Counted from the stretch's first letter, positions 1-12,029 are shown. The stretch: DNA of 64,000 nt from Phellopilus nigrolimitatus (GCA_021029095.1 JAJOHG010000134.1:1-64000), one strand, 5' to 3'. A program made the numbers and translations. Notes: generated by a model not told the origin, from the sequence alone.

Positions 1-567
1 GCGCCTTTCTTTTCCATAAGTTTTTCTATCGCCGCAAGCCGGTGTCTTTGATGCTGCAGCAAAGACAACCGTTCGCTAACTCCAAGAATTCTTCCGACAA
101 TTCTCCAGGTGTGCCACCTTGCGATGAGACATTGATGGCTTTGGCTACCATCCTCGGTCAGTACTTGATATATCTCAGTGGCCAGGTACTCTAAATAAAT
201 ACCTTCTATGTCCTGAAAAAGCGGTCAAAAGAGATGAGACAATATGAAGTCAGGTTACACGCGAATGTACAAACAGCAGTGTCCCCAAACTCGTTCATGA
301 TGACAGCGATGCGATATCCATGCCGCTCTGTCAAAATTCGCCTAAGCTGCAATTAGGGCCTTGCAACGCAAGCAAGTGCCGTACTCACTTCAACAATGTG
401 CTCTTTCCTGCGCCCAGAAAGCCAGATATAAGCGTGCAGGGCACACGGGAGTCCGACTTGCTTTCTGTGTTATCTGAGAGCCTCCGAATCGTGGTCGCCT
501 TAGCACTATCTGAGATAGCTCCTGAATCACTGCTCCGTGATATGCACGCTGCTGGAAAGCTGAAGTG
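1..567 (-). CDS. CobW/ZNG1-type GTP-dependent zinc metallochaperone, 5' part, frameshifted
   Basis: The gene runs off the left edge and only the N-terminal third is present. Supported exons are about 567-389, 341-275, 212-203 and 144-1. They join in phase to give the P-loop (FLGAGKST), the strand [20 protein letters not shown], and the family CxCC site in [14 protein letters not shown]. CobW/ZNG1 proteins are GTPases that hand zinc to client metalloenzymes; the CxCC motif binds the metal. After codon TTG (37-35) the frame breaks: the expected [10 protein letters not shown] continues one base out of register and the original frame meets TAG at 28-26. This is either a single-base deletion in the gene or a sequence error. 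The first exon is unclear: a TAA at 570-568 closes the frame, and a more 5' exon starting near 665 cannot be joined cleanly. Family assignment is firm, completeness is not. Confidence 0.8.
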
Positions 568-813
568 TTATACTCACGCCTCGCTGTGATCGAGAAGTGT
601 TCTGCACGAGAAGATTTAATACTGCGAGGATCTGAGAAATATATAGATGACGGTGCTTCGCTCACGGGATGTCATCGTCGTCAGACATTTTCGTCAATGT
701 TTGTGTCCAGAAAACCAAAGGCGCGTTGTGAGTTGAATGCACTCAAGAAAGCGGAGGCACCATCACGCGATGTCACGACGTGTCCTTCCTTACTCAAACA
801 TATTATTATTATT

Positions 814-1431
814 AGAGGTCTTTCGCAACCAATCTGAGGTGCGATTTTCCCTGCTTGAAAACGAACGTTCCTTGGAATGATGATAAGCGAGTGGCGTGTG
901 AAGTACTGACTAACGAATAGCCGAGGAGATGGCCGCCTCGGCATAACGGCTAGCGGGCTTGTCACGCATCGGGTCCAGCCTACCGTGGGTATCGATCGAC
1001 GCTGCCTAAAACGGAGAAAACGAGTCTGGTTTTTCCAGTTTTAGCGGAGCCGATCGCTTACATAGCATATTTTATACATCTACAGCATATTTGCCTTTCC
1101 TTCATTAAATTATAGCATAACACTATATTAATTGTGAGCATGAGTAAATGGTGAGAAAAGCCTGCTTGGTTTTTGCAGCTCCTGGAGGACACGACGGCGG
1201 CAGCAGTCGCAATGCATAGCAAGGTTTTTTTTTTATGGTAGGTGTTACGTTGTGTTACGCTATGCCATGCGCTTGAGGCGGCGAATTTTCTATGATTATT
1301 AATGCGACCTATTTTAGGTTATGCCGAGATATCGAAGCTCGGCACAGGGTCTACTAAGCGAGCAGGAATGTTTGATCCAAGCGCAGCCTCGGGTTGATAT
1401 TTGCCCCTCGGATTGGTTGCGAAAGACCTCT
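814..1431. mobile_element. Miniature inverted-repeat element in a TTA microsatellite
   Basis: Terminal inverted repeats lie at 814-839 and 1406-1431, matching at 25 of 26 positions and beginning AGAGGTCTTTCGCAACC. Both sides are flanked by (TTA/TAT)n runs, so the target duplication cannot be read; a TA or TTA duplication fits. A second inner inverted pair is present (937-947 CTCGGCATAAC with 1318-1328). The 618-base interior is A/T-rich with no credible coding frame, as expected of a non-autonomous element. Superfamily is not assigned; TA/TTA targeting would fit Tc1/mariner or PIF/Harbinger. Confidence 0.7.
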
Positions 1432-1614
1432 ATTATTATTATTATTATTACTATTATTATTATTTAGTACCTAACATATGAACCTTCAATGAGGAGTGTC
1501 AAAGTGCGCAGTGTTGAGGATGGATGTAATATGGATATATCGATTTCGCCAGACTGCCCCCGTATCGGAATTAGAGGATACGAGTCTTGCAGGTATATTC
1601 GAAGTTGCTTAGAT

Positions 1615-2064
1615 TAGCCCGTCTCAATTCTGTGGAACTCGAGTTGTTAGTAAATCGGCAGAGCTCGGCGGACTTTTCTACCGTTATATTGGTCCAAGCC
1701 AGATGGTCCCGGCGATTTGGCGATTGGATGAAATTTCCTTTCAGAGACGTTGTGCCTGGCAAATTTTACCAACAGGACTAACACCTCAATCGGCGTTAGT
1801 CCTGTTGGTAACTTGTCGGACTTTGAAATTGATCCACTTTTGGATCTACGCAATCAACCCTGCATCCTGTTTTGGACTTCAAACCCATGGATCGTGTCTG
1901 TGAGAACATAGTTGAAACTCCGACCAAGTTTGTACATGTAGTACTACTAACAAGCATCTCAATTCTAATGCTGTTGTTACTGTTGCTAGCGAGTTCTGTG
2001 ATGGCTGCCGAGCTTGCCGAACAATTTACCAACAAGTCGAGTTCCACAGAATTGAGATGGGCTA
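1615..2064. mobile_element. Second inverted-repeat (MITE-like) element with central hairpin
   Basis: The ends are inverted repeats of about 40 bases with few mismatches: 1615-1655 begins TAGCCCGTCTCAATTCTG, and 2023-2064 is its complement. A related inner block (CGGCAGAGCTCGGC against its complement) extends the similarity. In the centre is a perfect 17-base inverted repeat (1766-1782 and 1795-1811) with a 12-base loop. No coding frame is credible. I could not identify a convincing target-site duplication, so the exact ends are approximate. Confidence 0.55.
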
Positions 2065-2209
2065 TTTTGGCGTAAAGTATAGGAAAAGCCACCGATCAAT
2101 AGCGCGTCTCTCTCTCTCTGCATGTGCAAGTGAGCAATTCGGCTAAATTCCACGCAAATTCGCGGTTGTCACTCATAGACGGGCTCAAATCTTCGAGACT
2201 AGCAGATGC

Positions 2210-3059
2210 ACTAAAAAGTGGAAAGCACTGTGAATTTTGACGCGATTGTCCTCCGCAATGTCCATGGCAATGCCACGACCCTCCAGGACCATTCGATTTG
2301 ATAAAGCGATGGCACGGAAGAGTCCCAAAGGCGTTGAAGAGCGAGCCTGTCAGAGTATCTGTTGATAAATTGACGGTATCCCATCACGGTGAAAAGGTCG
2401 CAGAATTTCTCCTTGATAATGCGGATTGACATATACATCCCAATGTCGAAATCTGAGAACAGAATTCGGCCCCGTCGATGAAGGCATTCGAAACGAACTT
2501 CAACGTCCTCGCAAAAAAGCTCATAAGACGGGCGACAGCAACGTTGATAAATGAGAGCGAATGTCGCTATCCCCTTTCGATTAAAGTGCTAGTTGCAGAA
2601 GATTTGGGCAAAGGTAAAAAGTTGCCTACTTACTAGCAAATTTCAGCAACCATCTTTTTGGTTAAGTTGAACGGCTTGCTGTTGATTATGAGGCGATTGG
2701 CCCGTCTGGAGTAGAAGCACGTCCAATCTGCTGCATCGATAATCCGTACGAAAGAGAAGTGACTTCGGAAAGCCTGCAAGAAGGAGAAAAGTTTAGATGA
2801 GTAACTCAAGCTGGAAAATAAGCAGATTGTAACCCATTCCCCCTCAAAATCACATAGTTTTTTTACGCATGTGATAGGAGCGATAGTTGAAAACAGTAGT
2901 TCTGGTAGGTCCAACGATCTCTACAAACCATCTCAAGCTATGTCCAATTACTCTGGTAGAGCAAGCGACGGGGTGGCACGATCGGCGAAGCTGAGTATCA
3001 TTTTTCGAATCTCCAAAGGCAAAGAAAACGCAGAAACTGGCTTGTTGATCTGACTTCAC
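2210..3059 (-). other. Possible unrecognised or decaying gene
   Basis: On the minus strand two stretches look like exons: about 2914-2640 (SLDLPELLFSTIAP and, after a good acceptor at about 2777, VRIIDAADWTCFYSRRANRL, followed by a strong GTAAGTAGGC donor) and about 2605-2211 (an open frame containing RILFSDFDIG and KEKFCDLFTVMGYRQ). I could not connect them in one frame with canonical splice sites. I do not recognise the family. It may be a pseudogene, a gene whose introns I misread, or chance. Confidence 0.25.
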
Positions 3060-3264
3060 TGTGTACGAGTAAATAAATTCGATGTGCTTAGTGTAAAAGC
3101 AATGTTAAAGTCACGGTCGAGGAGGTTGTCAAGTTACGTCTCGCGTATCATCGCGTATGTACATATGCCGTTCGTATCCCGCAGCACTTCCAATAATCTG
3201 TTTCCCACCCTCCGCCATACTCTTACTTTCTCTAACCCGCTCCTTTCATCTCTGGCGTCGCGCA

Positions 3265-4006
3265 ATGTCGTCGTTCGCGCGTCCACTCGTCATTTCGGGG
3301 CCGAGCGGCACAGGCAAGAGCACCCTGCTCAGCCGCCTCTTCGACTCGCACCCCGACAAGTTCGGTTTCAGCGTCTCCCGTACGTTTCGCCTCCTGTTCT
3401 CCCAATAGATGTGACCCGCACGCCATCCTGCCTTCGCTTATGCTGTCGGACGCCGCGCAGATACGACGCGCTCCCCGCGTGCGGGTGAAGAGGACGGCAA
3501 GGCGTACCACTTTGTGGACAGGGACGGGTTCCTTGGTCTACGCAGCGCAGGTGGTTTCATCGAGACCGCCGAGTTTGCGGGTAACTTCTACGGCACAAGC
3601 AAGCTTGCAGTGAAGAAGGTGCACGACGACGGCCGTCGGTGTATTCTCGATATCGAGGCTCAGGTTTAAACTATACAATATTTTCCCCCGACAATGGAGA
3701 TTAACTCGCTTTCTTCAGGGCGTCCGTCAAATTAAAGACACAGATCTCAACCCCGTGTACCTCTTCATATCTCCGCCAGACATGGTTACGCTCACAAATC
3801 GTCTCAGAGGTCGCGGGTCGGACGAGGAGATTGCCATTCAGAAGCGTCTAAGAACTGCGATCCAGGAGATCCAGTATGCAAAGACGGGGGCGCATGACAT
3901 CGTCGTTGTCAACGACGACCTCGATCGTGCGTATGCGAAGTTCGAGAAGGTTGCGCTAGGGCAGGATGTGGAATCGGATACTCTACCTCCGCTGTTAGAT
4001 GAGTAG
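3265..4006 (+). CDS. GUK1: Guanylate kinase
   Basis: Three exons (3265-3379, 3461-3663, 3719-4006) give a 201-residue protein, the normal length for the family. The enzyme phosphorylates GMP to GDP with ATP in the cytosol. Visible features are the P-loop GPSGTGKST near the N-terminus, the GMP-binding segment [19 protein letters not shown], the [15 protein letters not shown] strand, the lid region [17 protein letters not shown], and the adenine-side segment [10 protein letters not shown] near the C-terminus. The ATG at 3265 is chosen because it begins the P-loop exon at the usual distance. The 3' end faces the 3' end of the MAK16 gene, only about 110 bases away. Confidence 0.95.
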
Positions 4007-4118
4007 ACTGAACAAAGCGCAAGAGGCCAAGCGCTAATTTATAGATGCGCAATGTAACAACAAATTAATGATGTCGAAGGCAAGGAAAGGCGGCCAGGCA
4101 AAGAAATAAAATGCGAGA

Positions 4119-5416
4119 CTAATGAGTAATTGTCTCCCTCGCGGCAGGCACGAACTCCTGCTCGTACTCGACTTCGACGCGCGGACCACCTTAATACCAA
4201 ATAAATTAGCATCACTAAAATCTGCACTTGGAAGGGACGCACGTTTGGCTTTCTTTTCTGGCCGCCTTTTCGCGGCTTTTGGTAGTGCAGGCGGCGCCTT
4301 CCGCTTCCCCTTCGCTGCCGACCGCCGTACAGTTGAACCGCCCTCTGCGTCTGAACCAGCTTCATCTCCAGATTCCGAGTCCTCCTGATCTTCCCCGTCC
4401 ACATTCTCTAGATCGCTCAATCCATCCCCGCTCTCATCCCCGCTCATATCACTCACAAACTCCCGCTCGCCCCAATCCTCCTCGTCCTCCATCTCCTCCT
4501 CTAGTTCATTCTCATCCTCCTCATCCGTCTCGTCGTCCTCCATGTCTCCCAGCCCGTCCAGCGCAGTCTCTTTGTCCGTCTTCCCGCGCGACTGATCGAG
4601 GACCGCCTGCCAGACTTCCTCGTTCACGTTGAGCGGGGCGTCGCCGTACGCCTTCGACTTCAGGCGTTCGATGAGCTCCTTCTCAATCGAGCGCTCGAGG
4701 TGTGCGGCAGAAAGAGCCTTGCGCTCACGCGTGGCCTCGCGGCGCTCAAGTTTCTTCTTTACGCCGACGAGTTTTGTTCTGATCGTCGTTGAATGAGATA
4801 CGGTCGAAAAAGAAAAAGCAAAAAGGGCAGAGAGGGGGTATTGAAAACGCACTGTTGGCGCAGCTTCATCCGCCGCATTTTGATGAGATACTGGGTGATT
4901 TTCGTTATACGCTGCTTGCATTTGTGTATCAAGAAGTTTGGCCAGTAAATCAACTCCTTGTCAATCTGGTCACGCCGAAATTCAGCATGTTTCACAGCAT
5001 GTAGATACGATAAGGACAAACCTGCTGCAATGCCGATGCATAGTTATTCGACAACTTTACTCGCTCCCACATGTGTTTCGGACTATGTGCCCGTTCGATC
5101 GTCTTGACATACAAATACAGCACGCCTGTTAAGACCCTAAATTCAGCTAGCAACTCACCTCGGTCAATCCACTATCTTACCTTCTTTTTCACGCACAGTC
5201 GCATAGCGCGAGTTAGCGAGTGGACATGATTGACGGTTGCAGAACCCGGTGACATTGTATTCGTTCCTGCAGAAATTTTGTGTCGTGGTCCTGAGGAACG
5301 TACCGAGAATATTCGGCTAAACAGTTAACAAAGCACTCGGGATCGGGTACGTACTTGACTTTGTAAGAGCAAAACTGCTGGTTTATGACAGACCAAATTA
5401 CTTCGTCGCTTTGCAT
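4119..5416 (-). CDS. MAK16: MAK16 ribosome-biogenesis factor
   Basis: Six exons join in phase: 5416-5355, 5290-5181, 5125-5022, 4965-4853, 4778-4243 and 4189-4119. Mak16 is a nucleolar zinc-binding protein of early pre-60S particles, needed for 27S rRNA maturation. The sequence shows the start [20 protein letters not shown], the zinc cysteines in [20 protein letters not shown], then [28 protein letters not shown] and [13 protein letters not shown]. It ends with a long acidic D/E stretch, a K-rich segment ([10 protein letters not shown]) and [12 protein letters not shown] before the stop. The last intron (4242-4190) removes what would otherwise be a frame change. The 5' end is divergent from the Prp2 gene, 216 bases away. 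Confidence 0.95.
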
Positions 5417-5632
5417 TTCGGAGGGGAAGGAGGGAGAGTGTCGAAGACGGTGCTTCCATCGGTTACGTTCAGGAGGGTAAGATTTACCTTGCCTTTTCGG
5501 GTGAAGAACTGCTCAAGTGCTCTCTCCTCAGACTCCTCTGCATACGACGTTTAAGCAAACTCTTATAAACCTTCTAAGCCTTAACTCGTCGAACACTGTT
5601 GTGGAATACGCAGGAGCTGGGCTTGGAAGTTT
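5417..5632. promoter_or_regulatory. Shared promoter region between MAK16 and PRP2
   Basis: This is the 216-base gap between two divergent start codons (MAK16 at 5416 on minus, the helicase at 5633 on plus). It must contain both promoters and both 5' leaders. I see no clear TATA element. The two genes serve ribosome assembly and splicing respectively, so co-regulation is plausible but inferred only from position. Confidence 0.5.
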
Positions 5633-8600
5633 ATGGCAGACCTCGAACGGTACATCAGCGACAATGCTCTTCGAGTATGTGGTCTATTTATCAGGTTATA
5701 CTCGTGACTAACATTCGCAATAGATTTTTGGACTGTCGGACAAGACTATCGTAGACTATGTCATTGCTTCGGGTACGTATATTTTTCCCTTATTTTTCAC
5801 GGATAAGTAATAACAGCAGTTCTAGCCTCGTCTGCAAAGTCTCCCCAAGCCCTGTTCTCCTCGCTTCACGCGTATGGACTCCCCGACACTTCGGACACAC
5901 ATTCCTTCGTGAACGAAGTCTTCGCTCGTGTGCCCCGAAAGAGTAAACACAAGAACGCGGCCGAGGTAGCACGCAAGCAGGCCGAGAAGGAAGCGAAAGC
6001 GCTCCAGGCGCAGAAGTACTCGTTCGTTGAGGATGAGGATGGCACGGACGGCAGCGTTACCGTACCCAAGAAGGACAAAGGAAGATCTAAGGAGAAAGGA
6101 AGGGACAAAAGCAAGAAGGAGCGTCATGCAAGGAAACGTGAGACGGACGGAAGGGAGTGGGAAAGCGACGAAGAAGAGGTTGCGCGGAAGCGATGGAAGG
6201 GCGACGAGGACGAGCCAAGGGGAAGAGAGCCGGACGCGGGAGAGGATGATCCAGAGCTACTTGAAGATGAGGACGAGAGGAGAGAGCGCGAAAGGCGGAG
6301 AGATTTAGACGAGCGGGACGCGTTTGCGGATCGGATGCGCGAGCGCGACAAGGACCGCACGAAGAAAGTAGTCGAGGACCGGTCTTCGAAGGGCGCTGCC
6401 GCAGAAGCTGCCCAGCGTCGACAACTCGCAGACGATGCCGCTGCGCGGGTGGCCGCCATGCCGTCCCTCCGTGAGCGCTCTCGGCAAGACTACCTTTCGA
6501 AGCGAGAACTCCAGCAAATTGAGCTTCTACGGAAGGAGATTGCGGACGACGAGGCGCTTTTCCGGGGAATGAAGGTGTCGAAGAAAGAGAAGCACGACTT
6601 GGAGTACAAAAAAGAGGTGCTACGGTTGGCGGAGGAGCGCATGAAGATTGACGACCGTTATGAAGGCTACCAGCTGCCCGAGGACTACATCACCGAGCAA
6701 GGAAAAATTGATCGGAAGAAGAAAGAATCTGTCCTTTACCAAAGATATGAGGAGGCAAAGGTGAAGGACGACCAATTCGTGACGGACGTTGATCAGTGGG
6801 AGGCTAGTCAGACGAAACATAGTACTTTCAAATCTGGCGCTATGGACAAGCCTGAAATCGCGGACGATTATGACTATGTTTTCGACGAGAGTCAAACGAT
6901 CAAGTTTGTTCTTGAGACTACAATGAATCAGGATTCAAATATGACCCCTGCCGACCGTCTACTCAAGCAGCAGATTGAGGAAGCCGAGCAACGAGGTAAG
7001 CATATGTCAGACATCTCACAAATATCTGAAACTCACTATTACCTCTAGCTCACAGTATAGAGGAGACCCGAAAGTCGCTGCCTATTTATCTCTACCGCGA
7101 ACAACTGCTCGAGGCAATTACAAAGTACCAAGTCTTGATCGTCGTCGCCGAAACCGGCTCGGGGAAGACAACGCAGCTGCCACAATACCTTCATGAAGCG
7201 GGTTACACCGCGAACGGGATGAAAGTTGGTTGCACGCAGCCGCGTCGTGTGGCTGCTATGAGTGTCGCCGCCCGTGTTGCGGAAGAGATGGGGACAAAGG
7301 TCGGCTATGAGGTCGGCTACTCGATCCGCTTCGAAGACTGCACGAGCGACAAGACGGTGCTCAAATATATGACGGATGGAATGCTCCTGCGAGAATTTCT
7401 GACTGAACCCGATCTTGCGGGGTATTCTGCGCTCATCATTGACGAAGCGCATGAGAGAACGCTGAGTACGGATATTCTGTTCGCGCTTGTCAAGGTGAGT
7501 CGTTGACTGATTCATCTACTCAAAAACGTTCTTTTGAATAGCAAGAAGCTAATTCGGCTGACAGGATATCGCACGCTTTAGGCCAGAGTTGCGCTTGCTC
7601 ATCTCAAGTGCGACTTTGGCAGCTGAGAAGTTTAGCGAATACTTCGACGATGCTCCGGTATTTTACGGTAACAGGCAATAGAGCTCTATGATTATTTGTT
7701 CACTCTTCTGACTCTGTCTTATATTTAGTTCCGGGACGTCGTTATCCTGTCGATATTCATTACACTCCACAGCCGGAGGCGAATTATTTACATGCAGCGA
7801 TAACAACTGTTTTCCAGATCCATACCACACAACCCAAGGGCGACATTCTTGTGTTTTTCACTGTCAGTGATTTTGCAATTATCTTGCTTGTGACGATTGA
7901 ACTTCTTGCTTATCTTTTATTTATTTGCTTATTCCAAATAAAAGGGCCAAGACGAAATCGATACGGCTCAAGAGAATATCACAGAAACGGCTCGGGCGTT
8001 GGGCAACAAGGTCGCCGAGTTGGTCGTCTGTCCGATTTACGCAAATCTTCCAAGTGAGATGCAAGCGAAAATCTTCGAGCCGACCCCGGAAGGGGCGAGG
8101 AAGGTCGTCCTTGCGACCAATATTGCGGAGACTTCGATCACGATTGACGGTGTGGTGTTTGTGATTGACCCAGGCTTCGTGAAGCAAAACTCCTATAATC
8201 CGAGAACGGGCATGGCCTCCCTTGTCGTTGTGCCGGTGAGTCTAATTCTCGTCAAAGAGCGCGTGCAAAACGTTGATCGTCATAACAGTGTTCTCGTGCT
8301 TCAGCTAACCAGCGAGCCGGTCGTGCCGGTCGTGTGGGCCCTGGGAAATCATTCCGGCTCTACACGAAATGGGCTTTCAACAACGAACTTGAGGAAAACA
8401 CCGTACCGGAGATCCAACGCACGAATCTCGGCATGGTCGTTCTTATGCTGAAGTCTTTGGGCATCAACGATCTCATCGGCTTCGAGTTCATGGACCCCCC
8501 GCCGGGCGAAACGCTGATGCGCGCACTCGAGCTCCTTTACGCGCTCGGCGCTTTGAACGACCGCGGCGAGCTGACAAAACTCGGGCGGCGGATGGCGGAG

Positions 8601-9414
8601 TTCCCCGTAGACCCGATGCTGTCGAAGGCGATCATTGCGAGCGAGGATTACTCATGTACGGATGAGGTGCTGACCATCATCTCGATGCTCTCAGAGTCCG
8701 GGTCGATATTCTACCGACCGAAAGACAAGAAGCTGCACGCGGACCAGGCACGCCAGAATTTCGTGCGCGGGGGCGGGGACCACTTCACGCTGCTGAATGT
8801 TTGGGAGCAGTGGGCAGACACGAATTACTCACAGCAGTTCTGCTACGAGCAGTTCCTACAGTTCAAGAGCCTGAGTCGCGCACGGGACATCCGCGACCAG
8901 CTGGCGGGCCTATGTGAGCGCGTAGAGCTTGTGATACAGAACAACCCGAACACGAACGACATAGTTCCGATACAGAAGGCGCTGACGTCGGGTTATTTCT
9001 ACAATACGGTAAGCATATTGTCTCATTAAGGTAATTCTCTCGGCGGACATTAACGAAGAATTTCTTCAGGCGCGTCTTCAAAAAAGCGGCGATTCGTACC
9101 GGACACTGAAAACCAATCAGACCGTTTATATCCACCCTTCGTCAAGTCTGTTCCAGCATCAACCGCCGGTGAAGTTCGTGTTGTATTACGAGTTGGTTAT
9201 GACCTCCAAGTCGTACATGCGTCAACTGATGGAAATCAAGCCATCCTGGCTACTAGAAGGTAATTGAGTCCTTTTATAGTATTTTTGTATCAGTTTCCTG
9301 ACATTCTTGTCCTTAGTTGCACCACATTTCTTCAAGCCTGCCGATTTGGAGCAGCTTGCTGTTGGGGACAAAAAAATGCCGAAGACAATCGGCGCTTCGT
9401 CTTCTGCTTCATAG
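5633..9414 (+). CDS. PRP2: Spliceosomal DEAH-box ATP-dependent RNA helicase, Prp2/DHX16 type
   Basis: Ten exons (5633-5674, 5724-5772, 5826-6995, 7049-7494, 7565-7667, 7729-7862, 7945-8235, 8289-9008, 9070-9259, 9317-9414) total 1,080 residues, like fission yeast cdc28 and human DHX16. Prp2 remodels the activated spliceosome before the first splicing step, using ATP. The N-terminus ([20 protein letters not shown]) and the charged K/R/E/D region match DHX16 rather than Prp16, Prp22 or Prp43. The helicase core follows: [10 protein letters not shown]-loop [10 protein letters not shown] near residue 457, [31 protein letters not shown] and QRAGRAGR. Then come the HA2/ratchet and OB domains, ending [11 protein letters not shown]. 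The start is supported by the two short conserved first exons. Confidence 0.95.
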
Positions 9415-9561
9415 CAATATATTCTGTGTTCGACTTTTTCAATCTCGGTTGTTGTATATTTTACATAGTTAACACATATGCTGCATTTATCGTACGTTTC
9501 TTGGATTTTGTGCAAGCGTCACTCCGTGATCTGGACTTTATTCTGATAGATGTGCTTAATA

Positions 9562-10042
9562 CTAGTTACATGCGGTAAAAGGGGCCAATATGCCCACCTT
9601 GTAAAAGGCGATGTAGCCTTCGATGTTTTTTGCCCTTGAATCTATCGCAGTTGGATAGTACCTAGATAACATTCTTATGCTTTTAGGATCCCACAGGCAA
9701 TGTACACTATTTCCTACCAGGCGACATCCTTGATTGGCTCCCCGCCGACGCCCGTAGAGTAATAGGACGCTGTTCTGAACGGCAGCCTCAGGAGAAGATA
9801 CATCGATGTACGACTGTCATGACTCACCCTTTCCATGGGCAAAAAGTGCTGTATAGATGCGCGGATCAGTTTCGCTGCTTCACAGTTGAATCAGAAACTA
9901 GAGGGATGACTGCGTACTTAGTGTCTGACTTCTCAAAAAGCGACGTGGTAACATCCTCGGGAGGAAAGTAGTGGTTCCCCTCGACAACGACTGTCCTCGT
10001 AGACTCTGCCAGTACAGTGTCGTTGAGAGTCACTTTAACCAT
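9562..10042 (-). CDS. DUF427 domain protein
   Basis: Four exons (10042-9918, 9848-9828, 9774-9718, 9661-9562) give exactly 100 residues, the usual size for a stand-alone DUF427 protein. The conserved features are all visible: NDTVLAESTRTVVVEGNHYF, FPPEDV, the tiny exon encoding TFCPWKG, TASYYS, DVAWYYP, and AKNIEGYIAFYK. DUF427 is common in bacteria and fungi; its biochemical role is unsettled. The start codon is the ATG at 10042; upstream in-frame codons lack an ATG. The last intron is recognised because reading through it would give TGG-TAG just before the WYYP motif. It is convergent with the PRP2 gene. Confidence 0.88.
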
Positions 10043-10547
10043 GGCTGTTGTCGACAACTGACTGAAGCGAGAGTGTGTGGCTTGTCGATCTCGTCGATTA
10101 TGACGTAAGGATCAGCCTGAAGATGCTCATCTTCCCACAATCACGAGCTCGCCTCATAATTTACAGCTTGTCTCCATACATACTTTCTGTGTGTTCTCTG
10201 TACACAAGAAATGTTACATAAATAAAGGAAAAATAAAAAGGCGCCGTGGATCTTGTAAATGCTCAACAACGATTTGAACTGGGTCAGATGCCTCAAAAGC
10301 AGTAACTTCGGGTTTCTTAGGGTTTTTACCGTCGATCGTTCAAAATAGGCAACATCATTACGTGTCAGGACACGTCCGACGCGTTCAGGACGCGCTGGCA
10401 GCTCATTATTTCTTGGGTAACCTCGACGGTTTGACTCGCTCTCAACCTCGCTCCTCTCATTTATCTTTATCATTCTACTAGAGGAATCTTCTAATATCAT
10501 GGCCATTTTGAGGCGTGTTCCGGTTCCTCATCGTCGAGCGAAGGAAG
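10043..10547. promoter_or_regulatory. Divergent intergenic region between the DUF427 gene and HUT1
   Basis: About 500 bases separate two divergent start codons. Reading frames here show no recognisable protein. An ATG at 10499 lies upstream of the HUT1 start in another frame and could act as an upstream ORF or belong to a longer 5' leader. Confidence 0.4.
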
Positions 10548-12029
10548 ATGCTGAGTTGCATTCATATCCACAGACTGGCGGTATGCGTCGGCGGGGTGTA
10601 TTCTATGTTTCTGGTGAGCGGAACAGACACTTTATCCGAAGTCTATACTGACATTCTGGAAAGCTATGGGCCATCGCACAAGAACGACGTAAGACAGGCT
10701 CGGCTCTGTCCCTTGGTCATAATAACTCATCAACCACTTTGCCATCGTAGTGTCCGTACCGTTCGCCAGCGCCGACGGATCCAGATCCGAAAAATTCCGC
10801 TCAGCTTTGATCATGAGCACTTTCCAGAGTGCTTTCAGCGTGATTTCGTCCTTCATTTATATCCTTGTGCGGCGCAAACCAGGAGAGAGCCTGTCCGCCG
10901 CACTCGGCCTCGAACCGACGCACGCAAAGTCCAAGGCAGTCGCGCCGTACAAGCCCCAACAAAACGGGCACGTGAACGGGAATGAGAATGGACGCGCCGT
11001 CATACAGCCCTCGCCTCTCGAATCCGCCGCGTTGCGCCGCGCGCTGCTCTGGCGCTACTTCCAGTGCGCGCTCCTCATCACCGCCGCCGCGCCCTTCGGC
11101 TTCGCTGCGCTCGCGCACATCTCGTACCCGGCGATGGTCCTCGGCAAGTCGTGCAAGCTCGTGCCCGTCATGCTCATGAACGTGCTCCTGTACCGCCGGC
11201 GCTTCGCGCGACACAAATACGTCGTCGTCGCGCTCGTGACGGCGGGCATCACGATGTTCATGGGCTTCGGCGCACAGAGCGGGAAGCCCTCTTCAAAATC
11301 CCATGGTGGGGTGGGCGCTGACGCGTCGGGCTCGAGCGTCATCGGGGTCGCGTACCTGCTTATCAACCTCGCGATCGACGGCGCGACGAACTCGACGCAG
11401 GACGAGATCTTCGACCGCTACAGCGTAACGGGACAGCAGATGATGCTCTGGATCAACGTGATGAGCACACTTGTCACGAGCGTGCTCGCGCTACTTCCGC
11501 TGCCATACATCCCCGTGCTGCATCCGTCGGACGGGTGGAGCTCTGAGCTCGCGAACGTGCTAGCGTTCGTGCGGACGCATCCTGGGGTGATATCACCACT
11601 CGCACAGTTCGCGCTGACGGGCGCGCTCGGTCAGCTCTTCATTTTCGAAACGCTGCAGCATTTCGGCAGCTTGACACTTGTGTACGTAGTTTCGTTTCTT
11701 TATTTATTTTTTTCTCTTGAATACCGTAATTCGTGCTAATCAATAATGTACAGAACAATCACGCTGACTCGGAAGCTGTTTACGATGATCCTTTCAGTTG
11801 TCGTATATAATCACAAGCTTACGCACGGACAATGGACAGGCGCTGCCGTTGTTTTCGCAGGCATCTCTGTCGAGGCCTGGGTCAAGCGGAAAGGTCAGAA
11901 TAACTTTATACTTTACAAAACTCATCCGTTACGAACACTAAATGCCTATGCCCAATAAAAAAACCCATAGATGTACATGCAAAACGCGTCATGCAAGAGA
12001 AAGAGAAGGCTGAGATCAAAACTTTATAA
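10548..12029 (+). CDS. HUT1: HUT1/SLC35B1-type ER nucleotide-sugar or ATP/ADP transporter
   Basis: Five exons (10548-10613, 10664-10688, 10751-11681, 11754-11893, 11971-12029) give 406 residues. The family has about ten membrane helices and sits in the ER; fungal Hut1 was described as a UDP-galactose transporter homologue and animal SLC35B1 as an ER ATP/ADP exchanger. Diagnostic stretches are [20 protein letters not shown] at the N-terminus, [64 protein letters not shown] and [15 protein letters not shown] hydrophilic G/N-rich loop follows the second helix. The C-terminus is a short charged tail ending EIKTL, not a classical KKxx. The start is placed at the first in-frame ATG; the N-terminus could be a little longer. 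Confidence 0.9.

Noticed and set aside
6124..6459. Ser-rich 111-codon minus-strand frame.
   Set aside because: Antisense of the charged N-terminal region of the Prp2-type helicase.
10141..10506. 121-codon minus-strand frame between the DUF427 gene and HUT1.
   Set aside because: No domain, low-complexity hydrophobic patch only, and it occupies a promoter region between two divergent genes.
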